This document shows positions 26,317 through 37,800 of a DNA stretch of 64,000 nt, piece by piece; position 1 is the stretch's first letter; each line of letters begins with the position of its first letter. A model generated the notes under the pieces. The model saw only the letters and a list, made by a program, of their open reading frames with translations, made no database searches and was not told the DNA's origin. The translations under genes and the position numbers were made by a program. Origin of the DNA: Aliivibrio salmonicida LFI1238 (GTDB taxonomy: Bacteria > Pseudomonadota > Gammaproteobacteria > Enterobacterales > Vibrionaceae); contig NC_011313.1 in NCBI RefSeq assembly GCF_000196495.1, positions 682,001 to 746,000 on the forward strand, written 5' to 3'.

Positions 26317-26478
26317 TTTCGAGTATTATTGATGAATAACCAGTCAATCTGGTCTAATGCGGCGGATTATAGCATAAGTGTCGTTTATCCTTGCACATAA
26401 ATCTTCATTTGAGCTCTTACAGTCTCTCATGACTTTGTTACAATGGTTTTAACCTAATAAGAAGAAAGTAGAAAGTTT

Positions 26479-27306
26479 ATGAGCATTCAAATCACTGGAA
26501 CACTAGCAAAAATGCGCGCGTCATTACTTGATGGTGCGGTTCAATATCGACTTCCTGTTGGTAATGAGGAAATAGAGCTTAATGCCTTCATCGGCCAAAC
26601 ATTAACTCTCACACATACAGGCAATATTTTTTGTTGTTCGTGCGGTAAGAAAACGAAAAAAAGTTACTCTCAAGGCCACTGTTTTCTTTGTATGAAGAAA
26701 CTAGCAAGCTGCGACATGTGTATTATGAAACCAGAAACATGTCATTTCGCTGAGGGAACTTGCCGTCAACCTCAATGGGGCGAAGAAAACTGTTTTGTTG
26801 ACCATTATGTTTATCTATCCAATACCTCTAGTCTAAAAGTTGGGATCACGCGTCATACTCAAATTCCAACTCGTTGGATTGATCAAGGTGCAACACAAGG
26901 GTTACCAATTGCGAAAGTAAAGAATCGATTGATTTCAGGTTTAGTCGAAATTGAATTAGCTAAATTGATTGCCGATAAAACAAATTGGCGCACGTTATTA
27001 AAAGGTAACAATAACCCCCTTGCTTTAAAAGAAGCCGCATTAGAGCTATTACCTCAAGTTGAAGAAGCCATCGCAAAAATTCAAGCTGAGCATGGTGACG
27101 ATTCAGTGGAGTTATTGGATGAAAATATCTTAAACATTCGCTTTCCTGTTAACGAGTTCCCGGTCAAAATCATCAGTCATAATTTTGATAAGAATCCTGA
27201 AGTAACCGGTATCTTAAATGGCATTAAAGGTCAATATCTTCTGTTTGATACGGGTGTCATTAATATCCGTAAATTTGGTTCTTACGAAGTAACAGTGACA
27301 GCGTAA
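26479..27306 (+). CDS. DUF2797 family protein
   Basis: A 275-aa cytosolic protein. Cysteine pairs CCSCGKKT, HCFLCMKKL, CDMCIMKPETCHF and CRQP probably bind zinc in the N-terminal 100 residues. A following segment, VYLSNTSSLKVGITRHTQIPTRWIDQG (read in parts), resembles a GIY-YIG-like fold: the YLS, KVGIT and R residues match. This architecture marks DUF2797. Function unknown. It is divergent from the helicase gene and may share its control region. Confidence 0.85.
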   Translation: MSIQITGTLAKMRASLLDGAVQYRLPVGNEEIELNAFIGQTLTLTHTGNIFCCSCGKKTKKSYSQGHCFLCMKKLASCDMCIMKPETCHFAEGTCRQPQWGEENCFVDHYVYLSNTSSLKVGITRHTQIPTRWIDQGATQGLPIAKVKNRLISGLVEIELAKLIADKTNWRTLLKGNNNPLALKEAALELLPQVEEAIAKIQAEHGDDSVELLDENILNIRFPVNEFPVKIISHNFDKNPEVTGILNGIKGQYLLFDTGVINIRKFGSYEVTVTA

Positions 27307-27313
27307 CTAAAAC

Positions 27314-27345
27314 GGCGTTTATTATAATTAATGAACGCCCTTTCC
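27314..27345. terminator. Probable hairpin terminator between DUF2797 gene and OmpA gene
   Basis: Stem GGCGTT / AACGCC (27314-27319 and 27334-27339) with a TA-rich partly paired interior, followed by CTTTCCTCTTTT. It lies in the gap between two converging genes. Confidence 0.5.
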
Positions 27346-27367
27346 TCTTTTATCAACTAATTAATAA

Positions 27368-28282
27368 TTACTTCTCCGTTAGTGACTCGATCTTTTCTTT
27401 TGGTAATGGGCCTTCTTTAAAAACGACAAACGCACGTCGATTAGCGGCATTGGCTTTTAATGAGCGCTCTTCAATAATAGGAGAATCTTCACCAAACGAT
27501 TTTATTTCCCAGATAAATTGAGATGGGTCGACCTTCGTCTTCAAATAGTTTTGAACAGCCATTGAACGTTCTTTTGCTAATTGCTCATTATAACTTTGTG
27601 AGCCTTGGTAATCCGTATGCCCTGCAATTAAAATTCGCCCCGTTAATCCGGTGAGCTTCAATGCTAGTTCATCCAACTCTACTTTATCTGTGTTCTGTAG
27701 TTCATCTTTATCAAAAGCAAAATGAGATGCCATTGTTACATATACTTTTCTTTTAGGTTCTGGAGGCAAACAAGCCGGGTTCAACTCTTTATCAATAGTT
27801 TGTTCAAAAACTAAATAAGCACGTCTGTTGGCAGCATTTGCTTCTAAACTTCGTCCTTTAATAAAAGGGCGTTTTTCTCCATAATATTTGACTTCCCACT
27901 CATAATTACTTACAACGAGTTTCTCTGACAAATACGCTTTAATCGATTCTGCACGTTGACGAGACAACTCTTCATTGTAGCTAACCGAACCTTGATAATC
28001 CGTATGACCAACAATAGCAATTCGACCTTTAAATCGTTTAATACTATTAACAAACTGATTTAAAGAGGCATAATCTGTTTCTTTTAGTTCTGACTTATCA
28101 AATTCAAAGTGTTCCGCCACTGCCATTTGTATTTCTCGTTGAGGGACTAAGCATTCTGCAATCAAAAACTTTTGAACTCTTTCGTCGTATTTGTCTATGT
28201 TTTCTTTACTTACATAAGTATCTGTACTGCACCCAAAGAGAGAAAAAAAACCAAACCCTAGCAGTAATGATTTCATCGTCAT
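27368..28282 (-). CDS. Lipoprotein with two OmpA-type peptidoglycan-binding domains
   Basis: The N-terminus MTMKSLLLGFGFFSLFGCST carries lipobox LFGC, so the protein is lipid-anchored. Two OmpA-C domains follow, about 55-165 and 185-297, each with FDK(S/D)EL, the signature GHTDYQGS.SYNE.L and NRRA(Y/F).VF, which binds the peptidoglycan peptide. Having two in tandem is unusual. Several ATGs lie at the start; the one at 28282 is best spaced (9 bases) from AGGG. The gene follows the large barrel gene with almost no gap and is the last of the surface operon. It probably ties the complex to the cell wall. Confidence 0.85.
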   Translation of the reverse strand: MTMKSLLLGFGFFSLFGCSTDTYVSKENIDKYDERVQKFLIAECLVPQREIQMAVAEHFEFDKSELKETDYASLNQFVNSIKRFKGRIAIVGHTDYQGSVSYNEELSRQRAESIKAYLSEKLVVSNYEWEVKYYGEKRPFIKGRSLEANAANRRAYLVFEQTIDKELNPACLPPEPKRKVYVTMASHFAFDKDELQNTDKVELDELALKLTGLTGRILIAGHTDYQGSQSYNEQLAKERSMAVQNYLKTKVDPSQFIWEIKSFGEDSPIIEERSLKANAANRRAFVVFKEGPLPKEKIESLTEK

Positions 28283-28293
28283 CGTCATCATCC

Positions 28294-31200
28294 CTAAATC
28301 TTACCGATGAGGTTAATGAAGACCCCACTCGCGTTATAGTCATCATCATTCGTTAAATTATCGTCAAAATTGGAAAAGTTATAACCTACCCCGATTTTAA
28401 AGTTCTCGGTGACGTATTTATTAAAAGAGAGTAAAGCCCCTTCTTCTAACTCATCATTTTGAGTATCGACTTTCCAATGATATTCGCCCGTTACATCCCA
28501 ATTTTTCATTATTCGGTAAGAAGCGCTAAGACCAGTAAGGTAAATTTGGCTATTTACATCAACACCGACACCTGATGCTCTATCAAACCGTTCAAATTTA
28601 TCTTTATATGCGAACTTAGCACCAAAATCTAAATTTGCATCCCATGAGTAAATCGCTTCTGTTTCCACAATATGGCTTTCAGTATCAGAGTATTCGACAT
28701 CGCGGTTTAAATTATCAAAATCAACCAAGTAGGTATAACGAGCTAATAGGTTTAATTTATCATTATAAATAGGTCGATAAGCAAGACCAATGCTTGATTC
28801 AATAAAGCGCTCAAGTAATTCGTTATTCGTATCATTCATCGCTTTAGAATAATTAAATTTACCAAATAAGGTATATTCTTCCGTTAAATGGTGAGTATAA
28901 CTATTGATAGTTACCCATTGTTCAATTTTCTCATTTGTCTCTTCAGTTTTATCTACTCGATACTCAATTTTATGCTTTAGAACGATGTCATCGAGATCCA
29001 AACCAATATTAAAACTAACAGCTCTTCGATTCACGATACCTGTAATGGTGTTTTCAGGATCATCGCTATAATCAATCTCACCCTGTTGATAAGCAATTCC
29101 AATATCAATATCATCGGTAACTTCATTATCAAAGCCAAAAGAATCAACTCGGCCTTTTCCGTTATTTTCATTAACAAACTGATTTTCTTGATAGAAATCA
29201 ACAGAATCCGTCAATGTTGCTCGTTGACCTAAAATGACGTTGTTTTGGTCTTCATAATTATCATCAACATAAGTAACATAAGTTGAGTAATCGTCAGTTA
29301 CATCATAAGTAACAGTTGCTTCTGCGGCATCTCCTCGGCTCCCGACGGTATAGGCACCACCAAGACTCAAGTCATCTAATACGCGAGTTTCTGCACCAAC
29401 TGTAACACTGTCGTTATCATCATAAGTTTCAGTGGCATCAACTGTTTTTTGACCTTTAATATAAACGCTGTTTTCGTTATCCCAAAGATATTCAACTTTT
29501 GCACCAGCAAGGTTACCAGTGCCTGATTCATTGTTTTGATTCAATTCTTTTATATGTTTCCCAGCAAGCGAAATTTTAATATTTTCAGTCACTAAAATTT
29601 GTGTTTCAACTTCAACTTGCTCTGTGTCGGTTTCTAACGTTCCATCAATTTCAGTCTCTTCCATTGATGTAAATCGGGTAGACACTTGAACTCTATCACT
29701 AACTTGTAAGCGAACTTCTGTTCCATAAGATTCTTGTTCAAGACCGTCACTTTGGCTTGCGTATGAATAACCCGCACCTTTTGATTTGTACCAAGCTTTC
29801 ACATCATTACCAACGGCACCGAAAAAATCAGGGGCTAAATCATAAAGACTTGCGACCCCAAGAACTTGGATATTATCGCCTTCACGATCATCAGCCATGC
29901 CAGATGAAATAGGAGTAAAAGTTAAACCACTATCAAAAGACACAAAGTTACTATCTACTTGGGTTCCTTTTGTTCGACCAAATTCCGTTTTTAAGTATGT
30001 TCCTTCAGTCGCTCGCAAGATTAAATCTGTTGAATATAGCTCATAATTTTGCGTATCTTTTTCTTCTGATGCGTAAGTGGCACCAATACCAATGTAATCA
30101 TTTAACCACCCTTTTACTCGTCCACCATAAACCAGCGCATCACGGGCATCTTTACCTTTAGGTACATATTCATAATCAACAGCAAGATAGTTTTCATAGC
30201 CACCACGAGGGGAATCATCAATAACAGAACCAAAGCTATCAGACAGCGGCCTTGTTAAGATAATACGGCCTTGATATTCATCAATTTCATAATCTCGACC
30301 AGATTGTAATGGGATTTCATTTTCAACGATCCCACTGTCTTTATTCATCACTTTGATTAACACTTTATCACTACCTGGGATAACTTCACCGTGTTGAAGG
30401 AAGTATAAAGACCCACCTGTACCTAAAAATTCATCGTGAGAGTAAAGTGAATCAGATTGAGAAGCGAAGCCTACGAGATTTAAACGGTCTTCACCAAATT
30501 TCGTGGTTTCCCGTGTACGATAGTCGCCTTTAAAACCATATAAGCTTCGGTTGTAATCCCCGTTATCCGTCCCTGTTATTCCTGTATTGAAATTACCCCA
30601 TAAATATTGAGATTTATCGTATTGAACATCTAAATACACTTTACCTTTGGTGTTAACAATTTTCTGAATGTTAGCCCCATCACCATAATTCCCATACATC
30701 ATTTCATCATCGCCATCGACGATATCAAAAACAGTTGAGGTATCATTTGCCGCGAAAGGGTTTTTAAACATATCCTTTACTGCATTTTCTTGAGTATCGA
30801 CATGGGCAACAACACGCAATTTATCGCCAAATTTACCTTGACCAAAATACGCAATTCGACCTTGGTTATAAATATCCTTTACGTATTGATCATTAACCTC
30901 AAGCGCACCAGTACTGCCTCCAACACGGTTTCTCCCAACATAAAAATCCGCTAGACCCGCTTGTGCATAATAAGTATCTGGAATACGAGCATAAAGAGAG
31001 AAACGACGTTCTTCTCCTGAATCAAAAACAACGGTCGTAGGGAAACGATATGCATCTGTTGGAAGGAATATTTCAGCGTATAAACCTCCTTCGACAACAT
31101 CAAACTCATCTTCTCCAATAATAACTTTATCTACCCCGTTTAGCCCCGTTCCAATAAACTTAGCTAAACCGGAAGACGTCGGTATATTGTGACGCATTAA

Positions 31201-31809
31201 TGTAGAACGACCAAAGTGACGACCATTTTCTGATTCATTACTGTTTTTATCGATAGACAATTCTTTATCCGGACGCACGGTATCAACAACCCCTATGGTT
31301 GTCACATCCATATTTCCATCTTTGTCCCACACTTTTAATCGAAACAACAATTGCTGCCCAAGCTTAAATCTGTAATTAACGTCTGTTGAGCCGTCCCATT
31401 CAATATCGGTACTGTTTGCAAGCTTTTCACCTTTCATCACAGCTAAAGGCTGAGACAGGTGGCGATCAGCACCACGATATACTTCAAGCTCCCAAGAGCT
31501 AATGTAATAACTGTAATTAGTGTCAACGGAAAAGTTTAATGGGTTAATAAGTTTCCCGTCGTCGACTTCAACTTCATCCGTCGCACTTAAATCTAAAACA
31601 GGATTAAACTTGGTAATATCACGACTCGCCCAGATTGCCCCTTCATCTAAATAAATACGAGAACTGTCTGTTTGCTCACTAACATCCACTGTGATATCCA
31701 TCGCGTTGGAATCCAGCTGTTGTAAGTCATCTGTTTCTTTTGCTAGCGTCATTAATGGGAATACATACAGTGCATATAACGTTGCATGACTCTTATTGAA
31801 TAACTTCAT
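28294..31809 (-). CDS. Large outer-membrane beta-barrel protein, 1171 aa
   Basis: Preceded by AGGAG. It starts with a signal peptide-like segment (LYALYVFPLMTLAKE). The N-terminal 250 residues have Ig-like strand patterns (WELEVYRGADRHLS, FRLKVWDKDGNM). From about 285 on there are alternating amphipathic strands with motifs such as QAGLADFYVGRNRVGG and YDKSQYLWGNFNTG. The last 500 residues are barrel-like, with many acidic turns. It ends INLIGKI, so the last residue is not aromatic. No TonB box or plug domain was seen. It lies between the giant DUF11 protein and the OmpA lipoprotein, and may export or anchor the giant protein. Confidence 0.75.
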   Translation of the reverse strand: MKLFNKSHATLYALYVFPLMTLAKETDDLQQLDSNAMDITVDVSEQTDSSRIYLDEGAIWASRDITKFNPVLDLSATDEVEVDDGKLINPLNFSVDTNYSYYISSWELEVYRGADRHLSQPLAVMKGEKLANSTDIEWDGSTDVNYRFKLGQQLLFRLKVWDKDGNMDVTTIGVVDTVRPDKELSIDKNSNESENGRHFGRSTLMRHNIPTSSGLAKFIGTGLNGVDKVIIGEDEFDVVEGGLYAEIFLPTDAYRFPTTVVFDSGEERRFSLYARIPDTYYAQAGLADFYVGRNRVGGSTGALEVNDQYVKDIYNQGRIAYFGQGKFGDKLRVVAHVDTQENAVKDMFKNPFAANDTSTVFDIVDGDDEMMYGNYGDGANIQKIVNTKGKVYLDVQYDKSQYLWGNFNTGITGTDNGDYNRSLYGFKGDYRTRETTKFGEDRLNLVGFASQSDSLYSHDEFLGTGGSLYFLQHGEVIPGSDKVLIKVMNKDSGIVENEIPLQSGRDYEIDEYQGRIILTRPLSDSFGSVIDDSPRGGYENYLAVDYEYVPKGKDARDALVYGGRVKGWLNDYIGIGATYASEEKDTQNYELYSTDLILRATEGTYLKTEFGRTKGTQVDSNFVSFDSGLTFTPISSGMADDREGDNIQVLGVASLYDLAPDFFGAVGNDVKAWYKSKGAGYSYASQSDGLEQESYGTEVRLQVSDRVQVSTRFTSMEETEIDGTLETDTEQVEVETQILVTENIKISLAGKHIKELNQNNESGTGNLAGAKVEYLWDNENSVYIKGQKTVDATETYDDNDSVTVGAETRVLDDLSLGGAYTVGSRGDAAEATVTYDVTDDYSTYVTYVDDNYEDQNNVILGQRATLTDSVDFYQENQFVNENNGKGRVDSFGFDNEVTDDIDIGIAYQQGEIDYSDDPENTITGIVNRRAVSFNIGLDLDDIVLKHKIEYRVDKTEETNEKIEQWVTINSYTHHLTEEYTLFGKFNYSKAMNDTNNELLERFIESSIGLAYRPIYNDKLNLLARYTYLVDFDNLNRDVEYSDTESHIVETEAIYSWDANLDFGAKFAYKDKFERFDRASGVGVDVNSQIYLTGLSASYRIMKNWDVTGEYHWKVDTQNDELEEGALLSFNKYVTENFKIGVGYNFSNFDDNLTNDDDYNASGVFINLIGKI

Positions 31810-31851
31810 ACTTCTCCTAATAACTTCTTTATTTTTATAGTTTTGAGTTAT

Positions 31852-34800
31852 TTATTTTTGAACACTAAAATTAAATTTCGTTAATTGATTTGGTGAAATT
31901 CTTAATACTCTCGGGTTTTCACTGATTACTTTCATTCCTGTCGGTAATGAATCGGTGTCAACTTTAACTAAGAATTGTTTTCCCTTCTTATTGAGAACCC
32001 ATTGATCTGGCACGTGATAACGCCCATATTCATCGGTTTCAATAACGATACCTTCAACCGTAAGCAATCTTACACCTGGTATACCGTCCTCATAGATCCC
32101 CATATTTTCAATGACAATTTCCCATAAATACTGGTTATTATCCTTGTATAGATTACGGGTTATTTTCAGATTTTCTGCAGCAAGCTGATCTTTTTTGTTT
32201 CCTAAATGCTCTATGTTTATCACACCGTCTTTACTGAATGAGATATGAGAACCGTCAGCCGTTGTTACGGTAAAATCGAATTTATCTTTGTTTTTTGTCG
32301 CAAATTGGACAATCGCTATATTCCCTTCTGGTAGCGTTCTATTTCTCGATAACCCAAATAGATGATCAATTACAATGCTTTGATTAATAGGAACTATGCC
32401 TTTTTCTTTTAGGCTTTCTTCTTCACCTTCAATTTCTATCGTCGTAGAACCCATGACATAATTACTGTGAGCGATATTAGCGGTTAATTTAATATCAAAA
32501 GCGGTTGCATCAGCTTGATATCCATCCCCATTATTATCTTCAAAAACTTTGCCTATAATCGATGCCGTATCAAATACTTTATCGGGGGTAATTTCAACAG
32601 TCGCACTGCTCATGTTCGATTTGATCTCTAACGGTCCTGTTGTCATTCCTTCCGCAGGGGTCATTGCATAAGCGGTATTGACGTATTGACCAAATGTAGT
32701 ACCTACCGTGGCTCGTAATAGATAACGGACTCTGACATTTTCTTGCACGGTTGAACCACTCGCGCCATACGCAAGCATATCGCCGATAGAAAATGATAAA
32801 ACTTGAGTCACTGCTGGCTCTTGATTACTAAACACGTCATCTGCGGTATCAAAAACACCGTCAGGGCCACTGTTTGTAACCTCCGTTGAATTCTCTACAT
32901 ACTGAAAGCCTGATGGATATCGATCTTCCAATTTGACACTTTTAAATTCAGCTTCATTATTATTTTCGATAACCACTTCATACTCAACGACATCTCCTAC
33001 CTGAATCGAGTCTTTAAGTGCTTGTTTTGTTACCTCTAGTTGACCTTCATTATCTGCAAATTTTTTCACATGAATAGTGACACTATCTTGAGCAGTTTCT
33101 CCACCAGGCGTTGTTGCGATAAAGGTATTGGTAATATCATCATCAAGCCCTTTACCTATTTTCCCTACAACGGTGATAATAAATCCGTTACCTTCATACG
33201 CTTTTAAGGTTTGAGTCGAATTAAGGTCAATAGAGCTTTCGGTCGCTACAACAGATAAACCAGGGGCTTCTTTAATCGTGGTTGTCCATTCAGTAAATAA
33301 AGGGTTTCCATTCGCCCCTTGAAGCGTCGATATTTCATCAACTAATTGAACACCAGACACATCTGATGAACCTCTATTGGTCACCGCCAACGTATAGGTA
33401 ATTTCATTGTCATCGTTCGTGTATTCGTTTTTATCTGCGATTTTCTTCACGACCAAAACAACACTTTCTGGTTGCAATAACGCTGTTGAATCGATGCTTG
33501 AAATTCCGTCATTCATTGTGGCCGTATTGCTGATCTCCCCCAATGCTTTCGGGTTTACGATCCCCTTAACAATAAATTCAATCGTTGCACTTGGTGCTAA
33601 ATCGATAATAACATCGATATCATCCCCAATAGGCAATGAACTAATCGTTGTCGTATCGTACTTATCATTACGAATACGGTAATCAATACTCCATGAGCTA
33701 AAGGCTTGCTCTATAACACCAAAAACAGTCTCGACTTGTAGATCTGTGATTAAGTCAGTTATTTGAATATTTTGTGCAAAGCTCGCAGCATCATTTATTA
33801 ACGTAATATGAAACTCTGATTCTTCTCCTGCTTTATAAGGGCCTTCTTTTGAACCGTCTTTAAGTGTTTTATTAAAAGTCACTTTCTGGTCTTCAGGTTT
33901 AAGTTCAGCTTCTTTATCAACGGAAATACCATTAAACGCCATCGTTGCGGTGTTTTTAATAACTCCAACTGCGTTTTTATTAACATCACCGCTAATAGTA
34001 AATGTGACGGTATCTAACGGTGCTAGGTCGATATTGACATCGATGTCTTCATTAAAAGTCGAACGCGTTCTTGTGATAACGGTATTTGGGTCCAACACTT
34101 CAACATCAAGAGTCCAAAAATCAAAGGCAGATTCAATGGTTCCATCAACTGTTTCAACCGTAAGGCCAGAAATAATGTCTTGTAGCTTTATGTCATCAGC
34201 AAAACCATTAGTTTCATTTGTTACCGTAACAACATAATCAGACGTTTCTCCTGGGACATAGAACTCAATAGGTGCTTCTTTTGTTAAAGTAACCGTTGGT
34301 ATAATAGGAACACTTATCGCTTCTGCTGTACTTACGATGCCATCTAATTCAACGGTAACCATGTTCTTAACTTCACCATGAAGATTATCCAACAATTGAC
34401 CGCTTGCGGTAATAGTCACGGTATCGTTAGGCGCAATTTCAATCGTGCCATTAATATCATTATTATTAATGATCGGTATAACCGAATTTCCCGTTGAAGA
34501 CGTCCCTATAATATCAATTGAATTAGGAACAAATGCAGTGACGACTGAACCATCAATGGTTGTACTTTCTATCGTCGATAAGAAGTCGGTTACTTTTACG
34601 TCTTTTGCCCAAGCTGCCGTCGTGTTTGTTATTTCAATCGTATAAGTCAGTGTATCGCCAGCCTCATATATTGGTTTATCTACGACTTTTGTTACGACTA
34701 ATGCGGCCTTCTCTGGTGTATACGTTGCTTGTGCTGTTTTTTTATTTCCATCACTGTCTGTGACAACAACTTCATTGGTGATGTCACCCATTGCTTTGTC

Positions 34801-37800
34801 ATTAACCTTACCTTCTAAATGTAAGTTGACCGTTTGCATTGGGGCAATATTGTAATCAATGGCATATCCGTTCGTACCTGTAATCTCAGTGCCTGGAATA
34901 GGTTGAGATAATGATGGGTCTACCCCCGTTATAACTATATCGGTAATGTCCCATTGCTCAAATACATCACCTAGTCGTGATTGAGCCGCAAAATCAGTGG
35001 TAATATTGCTCACTAAATCAGAGATATTAACATCTGTTAAATAACCAGAACCTGTATTTTCAACGGCGACATCAAACCCAATGGATTCTCCCGGAATGTA
35101 GGTTGCTGGTATTTTCGTCGTACTTTTGGTTACCGACAGTTCTCCTTTTTCAGGAACAACGTAACCCACATTAACGCGATAATTATTCCCATTAATTGAA
35201 ACCACGTTTGTAAATTGGCCGATAGCGTCTTTACGAATGGTACCAGTGATTATAATTTCAACTAACGTTCTTGTTGAGTCGACATTTTCTCCGGCCATTT
35301 TGATCGTTGAGTTAATATTTCCCGAGATCGGTAAACTACTGATATCGGTATAACTAGGAACAGAATCATGATCGCCATCAGTAACAACACGAGAAGAAAT
35401 GGACCACGAATCTAATGCGGGCTGCATTGAACCGTCTGCGGTCTCCACTAAAAAGCTCGAAATATCATCCTTTATAATAACTTCAGAGTTAGTATCCGAA
35501 TTATTCAGAATTCCTATCGTATAGTTAATAGTTTGTCCTGGTGTATAGGTGGCAATATCTGATTGTTTTGTCGCTATTATTTTTGCAGTACCCGCGTTTA
35601 ATATAACGCTATTAGTCGTATCGCTATTAATGGTTGCTGTATTTGTTATTGAACCGGTTGCGGCACCAGTGACTTCTGCATTAATCTCGAATACAACAGT
35701 ATCTGTTGGCATGAGATCAAAGGTCGCATTTAAATCACCGTTACCGTTGTAATTTCCACTAATAGAAAAACGAGAGGGTCTCGGACTATCAATCAAATTC
35801 ACACTGTTTGAAGAAAATGCAGTCACGCCATCCGACGTATTTATCGTGCTAATAAGATCCTTAATCAGAACATCGTTAGCAATGCCTTCCCCTTCATTTA
35901 TTACGGTTATTTGATAAGTAACCTGACCATTAGGGTTATACTCACACCCACTGCCTGTATTTGAAGGAAATGAACATGAACCTCCATCTGCGGTTGTATT
36001 CGTAACGACTTTTTCAAAGACCAATATAGGCTCTGCTGGTGGAATAGTACTGGTGGTGACACTGTCGGTTCCACCAATGGCAGTATTTCCGTCAATAATA
36101 CCAACCGCATCTTTACGAATCTCACCAGTTATCGTAAACGTTATTATTTCCTCAGGACCAATATCAAGGCCATCAGATTCTTGTATATCAAGGTCACTGC
36201 CGGGATCATAATCCAATGGCTTAGTATCTATATTTAGATCTAATCCTCGGCTTACAATATCGCTAATATTGGTATTAATTAGAGCCGGCTCAATACCACC
36301 ACCGATCACTTCAACGGTTATATTAGAGAGTATGTCTTTAATCACCGTATTATCATTCCATACAGACTCAGTGTTATCTACAATAAATTGATATTCAACA
36401 ATACCTCCCGGTTTATAATAATCACCACTGCTATATGGCTTTCCATCAATTGAAATAATTTCTTTACTGACATTTAAATTAGACGGTTCAACATTAAAAC
36501 GTACCGCTTGTAGATCACTCGAACCATAAGTTGGAACCACTCTAAAGTCATTTAAAGTCTCCTCACGGATTCGAGATTCCATAACAAAATCAATCCATCC
36601 ACCTGGAGCAATAGATATAAATGGTAAATCAATATCAACATTATCCCCTCCAATAAAGTTTCCAATTGATGTCATTGATTCATTTGAGGTTGTCGCGGTT
36701 ACCTTCCAACCATTCGGTTCATACACTGGTCCCTGCTGATTATCAGCTTGGCTTGTTAGCGTTTGAGCTAACTTAACTTGTAAATCAGAAAACTTCTCAA
36801 TCAGAGATTTACCATATTCAAGACCATTGCCTGTATTTTCTAAACGTAGATGATAAGAAACCGTCTCACCATCAACAGTATGATCGTAAATGGTTTTTCG
36901 TGTTGATAACGTCGAATCTGTATAACCTAAATGGGTTTTAATTAGATTTACAGGTAACATAACAGAACGATCGGATGTCATTTTATATTCATTGTCGACC
37001 TTAGCTGAATTATAAAAACTACCAACCGCTTCTTTTCTGATATGTGCTTTAATTGTATAACGTACAAATGGCTGAAGTAATGTTGAGCCTGTTGACGCTA
37101 AATCAAATTCTGTATTTATGTCTTTATTATTCTCGACAATACCGGGATTAGAAATTGAACTTCCATCTGATTCTGAACTTATGCTCCAACGGTCAAAAGC
37201 ACTACAGCTAACGGTTGTGCCATTGCTTAAATCGTAACACTGAGTCTTTATCTTGCTGATTTCATCAACAATAGAAATATCATTCAAATGTACATTATTA
37301 TCATTACGAATTTCAATTTGATACTCGATAAACCCATCAGGCTTATAACCATCTAATCCACTTGGCAATACCGTTGTTCCATCAGTATCATAATAAGCAA
37401 GGATCGTTTTTTCATCATCAAATTTCTGAGCATTTGGTTTTGACAATTCACTTACATGATCCCCATTAACTGTCAGAATATTAGTTATATCTCCGACAGC
37501 AGCAGGGTTTACAGTTGTGGTAACAACATAATCAATCGTAGCTCCCATTGGTATCGATGCATTGGTATCTATGTCTTTTCCATCTTCGACTGTACCAATT
37601 TGGGCATTACCTCCAACCGCACCACCACTCACTTGAGTTACTATCGTCCAATTAGGCTCAAATGCAGATCCAAGAGAACCATCTATTAATTCAACTTCTA
37701 CTTTTGATATTTCATCTAATACAGGAATATCATAAGCATTACCTTTCTCATCATTCGTAATTATCAAATGATAGGTTAATGTTTCACCTGGCTCATAATT